This document shows positions 21,748 through 31,812 of a stretch of 64,000 nucleotides of DNA, in pieces. Location of the stretch: positions 2,836,848 through 2,900,847 of the forward strand of contig NC_018392.1 of assembly GCF_000208865.1 (NCBI RefSeq), read 5' to 3'. The notes beneath the pieces are model-generated. The model made no database searches. It saw only the letters and a list, made by a program, of their open reading frames with translations, and was not told where the DNA came from. Each line of letters opens with the position of its first letter. Within the stretch, counting starts at the first letter, position 1. Position numbers and translations under genes: made by a program. The stretch is from Neospora caninum Liverpool (taxonomy: Eukaryota; Apicomplexa; Conoidasida; Eucoccidiorida; Sarcocystidae).

Positions 21748-23800
21748 ACGGAACCGGTATATCGCTCTGAACACGCATCCCCACAGAACCCACCTGACAC
21801 GTGCGTACAGCCGTTTTTGAGATGTCGACCGAGGACGCCAGAGCTGCTTCACCGCAGGCACTGTACACGACACCATGTTTCTAGATTTCCAGATTCGCAG
21901 TTCTGGTGAAGAACAAAATGGTGCAGACGAAAGCGAACGGCATATGGCCGTTGAAACACCGGCACGCTTGATCCTGTAGATGGAGGCACTATTGCTGCGA
22001 GATCTGAACACAAAAAACTGCTGCTTAGGAGGCCATATGTGACCGAGGTCGTTGTTTCCAGTAGCTGGTCTGGCCTATAATTCTCATTGGAATCCGAATT
22101 TCGGGATGCTGCTCGAATGCTTACACTTCCTCAGCCGGACGTGCCGGTCCTCTGAGATGCGGCAGGACCGATGACTAATGTCTGTCTGCCAGAGATTCGC
22201 ACTTCAACCGCGCAGGGCGTGAGTCCTGTGTCTCGCAACGGGAATGCTGTACGGTTTTCTGAGTGCATCTTCAGGAGACCCGTGTAGAGGGAATTACTTG
22301 GTGTCTAGCCGGGTTGTTTGTCAGGGAACTGTGGCCACTGTGGATCGAGAATTCTGAACCTATCTGCTTCCGAACCAAGTGAAAACGAGGCCGACTTTTT
22401 TTCACGGCCACTCTCCCGGGCAACGCGCCTTCCATGGAGTTTGCGAGTATCCGCGGCAAGAGAAGCGGAATTTCTCTAGGTTTCTACAAAAGCACACATA
22501 CGGTGACGCAACGCGCATCGATTGTGAAACTTCCGCGAGGCAGAGCTGGCGTCGAGAGAGCCATTCCTGTGTTGCCAAAGGTCTCTGGAGGCATTCGAAG
22601 AATGAACCACAGCACATTTTTATGAAGGGGAAGGACACTTGACGCAGCGACGCCGTCTGTGTCAGCCATCCCACTGAGGACGCGCACGCTGAACGTCTTG
22701 CAGAGAAGTGCCTTGCAGCCCCAGCAAGGACTGCCAAAGAACAGGAACACTTGCTTATTCGTCCCTGGAGACTGACTGGGACTGAGAGTACGAGTGAGAA
22801 GACAAACCGACAAGCGATCTCCTATTTCATCGAAAGCGAAAAGGTACATCCCTATATCGGGAGAGCACCCGGCGATGATGCCCTATTGCTAGGCATCTCA
22901 CTGATGCGTGGCCACAACTACAATCACCAGGCGCCACAGGCTTCAGCGGCAGAAGCAGCGTCGAGTGGTCGGAGTGTGCTGGCTCCCCGCGCACCGGCGT
23001 CGAAGTACCGTCTCGAAATCGTCGGAGCGTCCCTATACGTAACTGAGTTCCCAAGTAGGGGTTTAGTGCGGTCCCTAGAGCGAGCAAAAAATGAACTGGA
23101 AGTTTCTCGTTGTCATGCCTGCGTCTTGGGAACGGCTAGCGGCTGCGTAGAACGGCGCGATGTCACGAGGCAGGAACCGGTTTTTGTGCCTTGCGAGAGT
23201 TGTGGCCCCGGCGCGTGTGGCAATGGACTGGGCGTGACTAGAGAGGACACAAAAAGCGGGCTGTAACCGAGACTTCTGGAAGCTTTTCTGGGCACTCGTT
23301 GGCCCTTCTGGGATCAGATGCTACGAAGCGAGAGGCGCAGATGGACACGAGATACTGCAATTAGTAAAGGTATTTTTTGAGCAATTTGCGCGGAGAGTCG
23401 TTCGAGAATTCATAGTCAAATGGCCCTTCACAACGGAAGGCCTACACAACAAGCGAAGGTATATATATGTAGCAGGATGTATCACAAACGAGCGCCAGTC
23501 GTAGAGCACAGAGGATGCGAAAAGGACCCACCGTTCGACAGCAACTGGCACCTGTCCTGCCAGTCAGGGGGTGTTAAGAATACCTATCAAAACAGCATTC
23601 CATGCGCCTGTGTACCGCGGCCTCCCGATCGGACAACACAGGTGACGGCTTTCATTTCATCGCCACCGCGCTGCCTTCGCCAGGAAACAAGGTGACTTCC
23701 TGAAACGCTTGAATGGCAAATTGCACGATCGATCGCCAACCTGTTTGCACGTTCTCCCATTCGTTTGCCGGGCGTCCCACAGACACATTCAGGGCATGAT
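21748..23800. other. Convergent intergenic region, no gene recognised
   Basis: This lies between the stop codons of MTQ2 (plus) and the repeat protein (minus), so both 3'UTRs fall here. The largest frame, 22751-23266 on the plus strand (171 codons), has no recognisable domain or signal peptide. Base composition is flatter than to the left, with little poly-purine or poly-pyrimidine. Confidence 0.5.
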
Positions 23801-26800
23801 TCAAGAGGAAGCGTTGCCATCCTCTCCGCCCTCACCGCTCTCATTAGCAGCTTCTTGGCTATCAGCCGTCGACGACGTCTCTTGGTCGTCACCAGCAGGC
23901 GTCTCTGCAGCGTCAGCACTGTCCGAGCTATCTGTGGCATCAGTCGCAGCTGATTCGTCTGTTGCCGGAGCATCAGTTGTCGGTGTGTCGACGTCGTCGT
24001 CAGCTGCTTTCTCGCTACCATCGGTCGCAGCTGATGCGTCTGCTGCCGGAGCATCAGTTGTCGGCGTGTCAGCGTCTCCGCCAGCCGATTTCTCGCTGCC
24101 TTCGGTCGCAGCTGATGCGTCTGCTGCCGGAGCATCAGTTGTCGGCGTGTCAGCGTCTCCGCCAGCCGATTTCTCGCTGCCTGCGGTCGCAGCTGATGCG
24201 TCTGCTGCCGGAGCATCAGTTGTCGGCGTGTCAGCGTCTCCGCCAGCCGATTTCTCGCTGCCTTCGGTCGCAGCTGATGCGTCTGCTGCCGGAGCATCAG
24301 TTGTCGGCGTGTCGCCGTCTCCGCCAGCCGATTTCTCGCTGCCTTCGGTCGCAGCTGATGCGTCTGCTGCCGGAGCATCAGTTGTCGGCGTGTCGCCGTC
24401 TCCGCCAGCCGATTTCTCGCTGCCTTCGGTCGCAGCTGATGCGTCTGCTGCGACAGCATCAGTTGTCGGCGTGTCGCCGTCTCCGCCAGCCGATTTCTCG
24501 CTGCCTTCGGTCGCAGCTGATGCGTCTGCTGCCGGAGCATCAGTTGTCGGCGTGTCGCCGTCTCCGCCAGCCGATTTCTCGCTGCCTTCGGTCGCAGCTG
24601 ATGCGTCTGCTGCGACAGCATCAGTTGTCGGCGTGTCGCCGTCTCCGCCAGCCGATTTCTCGCTGCCTTCGGTCGCAGCTGATGCGTCTGCTGCCGGAGC
24701 ATCAGTTGTCGGCGTGTCGGCGTCTCCGCCAGCCGATTTCTCGCTGCCTTCGGTCGCAGCTGATGCGTCTGCTGCCGGAGCATCAGTTGTCGGCGTGTCG
24801 GCGTCTCCGCCAGCCGATTTCTCGCTGCCTTCGGTCGCAGCTGATGCGTCTGCTGCCGGAGCATCAGTTGTCGGCGTGTCGCCGTCTCCGCCAGCCGATT
24901 TCTCGCTGCCTTCGGTCGCAGCTGATGCGTCTGCTGCCGGAGCATCAGTTGTCGATGTGTCGGCGTTGCCAGAGGCGGGTCCTGTGCTGTCAGACGAAGA
25001 TACGGTGTCGAAGGAATCTGTAGCTGGCGTATCTTGGCTATCGGTCGGCAAATCGCCTGATGTTTCGTCAGCGTCTCCAGATGGTTCTTTGTCGTCGGCG
25101 GATGGAGAGCTTTCGGGTTGAGCAGCAGCGCCAGGGGAGTCCTGACCTTCAGTATCGAAGACACTTCCGTCACCCTCAGCGGCGTCTACGGCTTTCTGTT
25201 CGATAGCGTCGGCTCCTTCACTGTCGCTACCGTCTGCTGGCTTTTCCTCGTCGCCTTCTTTGGCTGCGTTCTCCGTTTCCTTCTCATCTTCAGAAGACTG
25301 TGTATCTGTACCTGTTGCTGTGGGCGAAGCGGCCGTGGGAGACGCCTGATCCTCTGGTTGTGTGCTTGGCGCGGTCTCTGTGGCGTCCGCTTGAACATCA
25401 GGGAAAGAGCCTTTTTCGTCCGAGGAAGCGCTGGCCAGCATTTGCTCCGCCACCTGCGCACGTGCCGTGGCCTCCAACGGAGTCTCTTTGTCGAAATGTT
25501 CAAGAATTTTCTCCACTTCTTCCGAAGTTGGCACAGCAATTGTGTCTGTCATCTCCGTGCTCACGTTGGTTTCCAGGACTTTCCTGTGCAAGGGTGAAGA
25601 CAAAACAGGCGGGAAATGATTGCTGCGCCCGCCAGCAACATAGTACCCAGCGTCTGGTGCATTCCAAATACGGTTTTCAAGAAGGTTTTGAGAGGCAGGT
25701 TCAGAAAAACCCCAGCTTCCTTGAACCCGAACCACTTACTTGCAAGCGTAGTTCAGTTCACCCGTGCAGATGGCACCATAGATGTACTTTACAGCATGTG
25801 TCGGTGAGTTGGGGTCGCGGACAATCCGCACTGGAGCATTCGTGCCCGGCACCACACCGACCTCGCCCTGAACTTGCACTGCAGAATACAATAGAAGCAC
25901 ACAGGATGCATATTTTGGGGACTGCCAACAGAGGCTTAACTGGATTTGTGCACTAGACTGTGCGAATCCGGACACTCACATCCAGAATAGTTCCTGAAGT
26001 CGAAGAGCGCGCTCTCTCCGTTTGCGGCAGCTTGTTTGAATGCACCACTTAACTCCTTATTCAGGCACATCTGGTTGAAGATCTGCCACTGAGCCTGGTA
26101 CATGGTGCACCAAGTGCGGACGATGGAGAAAGTTGAGGCGGTCATCTCCACCACCTGTCCATTGGTCAACGGGGTCATGGCCTGGCACACAAAGCAAACG
26201 CGTCGGAGAAGCCATGGCTCATCGGGCCGTTAAACTTTTCGCTTGCGCATTAGCTCTACGACACTGAATACAGCGGCTTTGTGTCGGTCACTGCCTGCAT
26301 GCCACGAGCTCGTATCGCTCAACCAGTTGGTTCTACGAGTACCAACCACGGCCTGCTCATGAGGCTGAGAGAACAGTTCCGGGGCAGGACCACATCCTTG
26401 GAAGAATTTGTGGAAAGGTATGCTACGAGGAGTATAAGGCAGCACGCAGAGTCCCGGAAAGAACCGTGACGGATCCTCAAGATAGCCTCAACCCAGCCCG
26501 CCGAAGCGGACAGGGACGGGGGGCTCCTCCAGGCCGAGGCCTTACAAAAGCAATTTCCCCTCACTTTCGTTCTCCTACTTCTCGATGAAGGGTGCATTTC
26601 CACCTTATCTAGCGTTTCTTCGCGAGGTTCGACGCTACCCTGCTTTGCACTCACAGAGGGAGTCGTCGCTTGGAGAGCCGTTTCAGCCCGAGACGCTGTC
26701 CGCAGGGCGAGCGCGTTGCCCAGGATCCTCCAGTGGTCGTACAGAAGAACAGAGAAAAGGGCGAACGCAAGAAGAAGCCGGAGAAGACTGAGTCCCCTCC

Positions 26801-26900
26801 AAGATTGCATTGGCTGCGTGGAGTGACGAGCAACACTCCGTGGGCAGCGGCTCGGGGCGCCGGGGGGCGGCGGCGAGAAATCGCTAGCCGAAGACCCCAT
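23801..26900 (-). CDS. Probable secreted or membrane-anchored acidic protein with 12 x 27-residue repeats
   Basis: I do not recognise the family. Four exons join in phase: 26604-26900, 25980-26181, 25740-25878, 23801-25583, giving about 806 residues. Exon 1 has a hydrophobic segment (SLLRLLLAFALFSVLLY, about residues 38-54) that could be a recessed signal peptide or anchor. An internal ATG at 26810 would place it at the N-terminus. Exons 2 and 3 encode about 115 residues with WC, MC, IC and AC cysteines, the best candidate for a folded domain. Exon 4 starts with an acidic helix (VPTSEEVEKILEHFDKE) and then holds the repeat array (about residues 421-750). It ends in an acidic Ser/Asp/Ala tail. 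Exon 1 could instead end at 26565, also in phase. The layout resembles coccidian dense-granule or bradyzoite-wall antigens, but this is inference. Confidence 0.72.
23965..24960. repeat. 81-bp coding minisatellite, 12 copies
   Basis: The near-identical 81-bp unit encodes, on the minus strand, TEGSEKSAGGDADTPTTDAP followed by AADASAA (27 residues). Copies differ mainly at GGDG or GGDA and at DAPAAD or DAVAAD; the end copies are most diverged (AGSEK, DGSEKAADDD). The period is a multiple of three and the unit has no stop in most frames, so long spurious frames exist on both strands. Confidence 0.95.
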
Positions 26901-29900
26901 TGTCTCACTGCCCGAAGAGACACTGAGAAGTTCCCCGGAGAAAGGGGCGATATGAGGTAAGTTATTACGTACAGACAGATCTACAGTGAAATGGCGAAAA
27001 GTCCACGGAAGAAGGCGAGGCAAATGAGGAAAAATAGAGGAGTCCGCGCCCGTCGCGACAGTCTCCCACCGGCTTGGCAGAAATCGTACGAGAACCGGTC
27101 ACGCCGCTGACAAGACAAGCGGTTGTGCCTCCGTGCCTTGAAAAGACATTTTTTCGTGGAAACCACCACAGGGATTTCCTACCCCTCCTCAATGAGTCAA
27201 GACACTAAATGCAGCCGAGGTACAACCCTCTTCTTTTCAAAGATACAAGGCCCATGACGTGTCAAGCAATGGCAACCACGCTCGCCAAATGAGAGGACGT
27301 GGCGCTGGCCGGGCCACGCACCGCTCAACAGGCCACTGCGTGCGAGGCATGCATGCTGTTTGCGTGAGCGGTCAGCCTGAAGAGTGTGGAGAACGCCACA
27401 GAAAAGCAGCGAAAGTGACCTTGGGGGAATGTTAAGGAATCCCCAAGTTATGGGAAGTCAGAGCCTGGACAGCTTGGACACAGTCGTCAACTGGGGGGCC
27501 GCGTCACCGCGAATGGGGAAAAAGTTTTTATAGAACCCTGAACGGTGCTTGAAGAAGCACACTGAGATCCCATGGCCACCACCGGGACAGGGAAACAACG
27601 AATGACAAATGTATGAGGCATAATCCATGGTATAGCTATTATCGATTTGTACAGGGTTTCCCGAGAGAAGTGAGGAGTGGCGTCAGCCATGTTCACCAAG
27701 AAGGCAGGTGGAAATCCACATTCTTCAATTGGACCCCTCCAGGCGCAGAACAAATCCACAAAAACGCACGTTCTGTGGCCCAGCGGCTGCCTCTCAGCCC
27801 CCCCAAAAAAGAAATCCAGCTGAACAATAAATTGCTATGCGGGAAAGGATACGATTTGGGCGTTGCTGTCCACGACAAGTGCACTAGATTCTCGCCGAAA
27901 ATATCTCCATTGTCTTGCATGGCCAAGACTGCGAAGCCTTGGCGAGCCATGAGCTGATGCGGAAGTGGTATTGCGAACAAATCTGGCAGCTCCTTTGGGC
28001 CGAACGCAGGAGTGATTGGTGCGTTCCGATCTTCCACGATAGCGTGCGCCCGCCTGAGGATAAGCCAAACTTGTGCGTGCAGAGCACGCCTCAGTTTTCC
28101 TGTGTATGTGCTACAGAGCTTCCGTGAAGAGCGGAACGCTGTCACAAGCGGAGGGACACGGGTACTGCATCATCTGAGCATGCGCTTCCCACCGTTTGCT
28201 GTATCAAGGCACACTCAGAGCACACAAATCAGAGGTCGTGGAGTCCCCCTTCGTGCGTTTTAGCCGTGATCACATGAAGTGTCTTATAGGGCTATCCCGT
28301 TATTGTACCTGATTCATCGCAGTCCGTCGTCAACAGTGGAGTTCTTTATTAGCAGGATTCTGCTGTAAAAGCGCCTGTGACCAGTCGTGGGTTACACTGC
28401 GGAAATGGGAGATGGCAAACCCGACATTTCCGTGAGGAGTCGATCTTTCGGCAAGACGGTAGAGAAGTGGGCGGCCAGCTCACACCCATGGACAAGCGGG
28501 TTCGAAAGGCTGAAACATGAATCCAACCTCGGTTCACAGGCCTGCCTGTCGAGCCGCTCAAGGAAGATTTGACCCTGTTTACGAGCTAAGGGGTGTAGAG
28601 GTGCTCAGAATCTAATCGTCGGGGCATCTCGATCTTCGTATTCAAAGGTAATTCGATGTTCAGAAGTTCCCATCTCCATACGAGTCGGTCGTACATTACG
28701 TTGCGGCCTCCAGCAAACTGTAACCCAGTTGTGTCAACTGACCTATCGAAGGTGAACAGTCCATGCCACGGAATTATTTTCGAGGATCAGGCTGTAACCG
28801 TCATGCACTTCGGAACAGATACCGATTTTGTTCCTGGCACAGTTGGCTTTCGCGGCAATACTCCACTAGCATTTTCCGCGATCAACAGGGATCGAATTGA
28901 TAGGTGGTAGAGTGAGGTAGCTCTGCATATCGGTCAGCGTGGAGTCACGAAACGAGACCATGCGTTATCGAGACGTTCTTGAGATGAGTGCCAGCAACTC
29001 TCATGAAAAGCGGTAGTTCCACCGTCAGATACGTAACAGAATTCCAGATGCGTTTTGAGGCAACTCAGCTGCACTAGTAGACAATTGTTATAAATCCTGA
29101 GTCGTCCTGTCGCTCCGAGCACTTAGATACGTGTAGCATCGTCGTACTCTTCTCATCACACACTCCCGCGCTCGCAAAACGACGCTTTCGTACGTAAACC
29201 TTTCGGACGTGCACAGCGAGACACTGGCGGCCCACTGGGAACTCAGCAAAAAGTGCAGCCACGATATTTTGTCCGAAGGCATCCTTATTTGGCACTTTTC
29301 GTGGTACATGAGCGCCCGCACCTTAGCATGGACGACAAGGCGGGCAGTGCAATCAACAAAAAATCTACAAGGTGAACCGCCATTGTCGTGTTTCGTGGCA
29401 CAAGCCGAAGTCGCCAGGCGAAACGCCTCACACATAAACTTACGACTACAGAAAGCAACGCATCATACTGCGCTTGTCCGTGCCCTGTTCAGTAGTTACG
29501 GGATAGACAGCTGAATTGTGATTTTCTAACTCCGGTTTTCTCGGCTGCAAAGTTTGGCAGCTGCAACTTTAGCCTGATCCCGGCTAGTCATCTGGACTTT
29601 TTAATGCTACAAAATATGAATTGATGGCGTTTGTCACAACTCCCAGATATTGGCATCACGATCGATTTGTGGCATCCGTCATTATGATAGCGGCGGTATC
29701 ATCCCGGCAGTGGTACGGAGGGGTTAGGAGCACGCTTTGATTGTGGATCTCACAGACTGCCTATCATTCGGGAAAATGAGCAGCGACGTTGTCTTGCTCG
29801 CGCGATCCGGTTCTTTTCTTCCGCGGCAGAGTCACACTTAATGAAACAGCAGCGTGACGATTGCGCGCCGTCCGTGCTCGCTGCGGCTGTGAACAGCGGC

Positions 29901-29924
29901 ACTAGCGCTGGTCAGCGACGTTAC

Positions 29925-29931
29925 CGTCTCA
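29925..29931 (-). promoter_or_regulatory. WGAGACG element (TGAGACG)
   Basis: CGTCTCA on the plus strand equals TGAGACG on the minus strand, about 200 bp upstream of the ATG at 30133. GAGACG elements are known from coccidian dense-granule gene promoters and work in either orientation. Confidence 0.6.
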
Positions 29932-29962
29932 GCGCCTTGTGAGAGACAAGCGTTGTGAGCCC

Positions 29963-29969
29963 CGTCTCT
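29963..29969 (-). promoter_or_regulatory. WGAGACG element (AGAGACG)
   Basis: CGTCTCT on the plus strand equals AGAGACG, 38 bp from the previous element and about 165 bp upstream of the ATG at 30133. The paired arrangement supports a real promoter for the gene at 30133-30630. Confidence 0.6.
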
Positions 29970-30132
29970 TCTTTATATCGTCCATCAGGTTTCTCCACAG
30001 ACGAAGTTCATACTCGACCAGAAAGTTCAGTTTTTTGCTTTCGTTGGTCCCACGGTCGGGAGTAATGACTGTGTAATACCTTATGGATGGCCAAAGAGAA
30101 TTTTACTCAGTGGCCAGCAGTTATGTGGCACG

Positions 30133-30630
30133 ATGGTGAAGATACGAGTTCTGCTCGCCGTCATTTGCGTCACTGGCTCCTGCCTTTTTGCACAGGGCAT
30201 CCCCAATCGTCTTCGGGGAGGAGAGACGCGCCGACTGTTGGAGGAGGCTCCGCATCTTCTTGTCTACATGTTCCAGAAGATGAACGAAATGGGTAAAACT
30301 CGGGGCCAATTCCGGTCTTTTTACGATTCGTACTCCGCAAGTAAACAAAGCAATCAAAGCGGTTTGCCCGGAGAGCAGAAGCATTTGAGAGACGAGGCTG
30401 TGGCCTTGCACGAACAGGTCCAGCGGCTCAAGGCAGATTTGAAGAAAGATGCAGAGAATGTGAGGGAATTCTTAGGGAAGTTGAAGCGGTGCTGGGATGA
30501 CGGCAACGCTGCGGCTGCTGGTCGTGACCATGAGGTGCAACTTACCATTTGGAAGGTGACTGAAGTTCTCCATCAAGTCGAAGAAGTTCTAAAGACGGAT
30601 GATAACACGTATGGTGGCCTTCTTCTGTAG
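30133..30630 (+). CDS. Small secreted protein with TEXEL-like motif, putative exported dense-granule effector
   Basis: A single-exon gene of 165 codons. It begins with a clear signal peptide (MVKIRVLLAVICVTGSCLFA, cleavage predicted near residue 20-22). Eleven residues later comes RRLLE (33-37), which fits the RRLxE pattern of the TEXEL element cut by the Golgi protease ASP5 in Toxoplasma exported proteins. The rest is hydrophilic and mostly helical: HLLVYMFQKMNEM, then a charged coiled-coil-like stretch about 81-112 (RDEAVALHEQVQRLKADLKK) and a C-terminal amphipathic helix ending GGLLL. There is no transmembrane helix after the signal peptide. The start has a strong context (A at -3, G at +4), and two WGAGACG elements lie upstream. 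I recognise no domain; the dense-granule and export roles are inferred from targeting signals only. Confidence 0.75.
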   Translation: MVKIRVLLAVICVTGSCLFAQGIPNRLRGGETRRLLEEAPHLLVYMFQKMNEMGKTRGQFRSFYDSYSASKQSNQSGLPGEQKHLRDEAVALHEQVQRLKADLKKDAENVREFLGKLKRCWDDGNAAAAGRDHEVQLTIWKVTEVLHQVEEVLKTDDNTYGGLLL

Positions 30631-31812
30631 ACGCCAGTAGAGCAACAATAGGACTGTTCGAAGGGCTCTCTTCTCATTATTTTGTCCGCAGTAGCCTGTC
30701 CGTCAAGGTATATTCGGGTGGCAGATGCGCGCAGGGTCTTCGAGTCGTAGACTAGTGATCCCTTTCCAGTCGTTCCGGAGGCTCCTCCAGCTCATTTTTT
30801 AAGATGTTCTTTCTCGGAAAAGAGGATTTCCTTGTGACATTGTTGTCAAGGCGTTGTGGGACACCAACGCCCGGCAACTGCCGTGGGGGAGTGTTTCCCG
30901 AGTCCTCTGTTCATAGTTGGAGGTGGTCGACGGAGCTAGCCGTGTCGCCCCGCGCTGCGCGTGTGTCTCGTTTTTTGTAGCTTTTGTCATACACTCTGCT
31001 AATTCCTCTCGTGCTTCTTCCATCAGTGGTTGCCAGTTGCCGCCTACCCGTGTCAGTCCCGTCAGGCGTCGCGAGACGTCTAACGCCTTTTACGGCGCGT
31101 TCTTATGTACACAGTACCACTGAACTCCTCAGGCTACTGGGAGCGTCTCATGTTACCAGTAAAGAATGCAGGTTTTCCTACAGGCGAATTGCGAGTGTCT
31201 GCGCCACCGTGTGTGCTTTGAAATCAAACGTAGCGTAGGTGATTCTCTTCATCCCTCTCTTCGTAATTTGCTCACAGTTATGCGAAGCTGCGACACGGCA
31301 AGGCTGAATTTCTGCAACAGTCTACCCAGCAGCGCAGTGTTGGTGCGAACTTTTCCAAGTTTCGGCACCTTTAGATGCCAGACAATGTAGAGCCGCGGGT
31401 GGATTCGCTCTCGCACACTCTCGATGCAAGCGGTGGTGAGAGCCTCTCTGCCGCTGGATCTTCTCCAGACGAATTCGCTGAACACCTATCGTTGTCCCCA
31501 TCGTCTCCGTCCGCGCTGCCGCGTTCACCGCCGCGGAGCCGAACGCGCTTTCCCGTATGCGCTACTCGTTACGGAAACATAAAAGATTAATGTAACCGTT
31601 TACGAACATGCATGCATGGACATGCGGATGGCCTGTGGACCCACGCGCATGTGTGCGTGTGCGGGTCTTTAGACACCAGCCAGAGCTGCTCGGCACGTTT
31701 TCAATTCGAATCGAGTATGTAGATGCAGCGCGAAAACCAATGGAGACCGAAAGAGACAACCGAGACTGACTCCAGGGAAGAAAAGAGAAGACAAGAAAGA
31801 CGAAGCGCTTGA
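30631..31812. other. Convergent intergenic region
   Basis: It lies between the small secreted gene (plus) and the ABCG transporter stop (minus) and so holds the 3'UTRs. No gene is seen. A TGCATGC palindrome occurs near 31,608. Confidence 0.5.

Larger units (their letters stand above)
26901..30132. other. Divergent intergenic region between the two candidate secreted-protein genes
   Basis: No further gene is recognised in about 3.2 kb. The promoters of both flanking genes should lie here. Two WGAGACG elements are at the right end. Composition is balanced, with no long microsatellite. Confidence 0.5.

Noticed and set aside
22751..23266. 171-codon plus-strand frame
   Set aside because: No signal peptide, domain, promoter element or conserved pattern seen; of a length expected by chance in GC-rich DNA.
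23709..25173. Long frames of 350-530 codons on both strands across the 81-bp array
   Set aside because: The 81-bp unit is a multiple of three and lacks stops in several frames, so these are mirror products of the repeat; only the minus-strand acidic frame has in-phase upstream exons.
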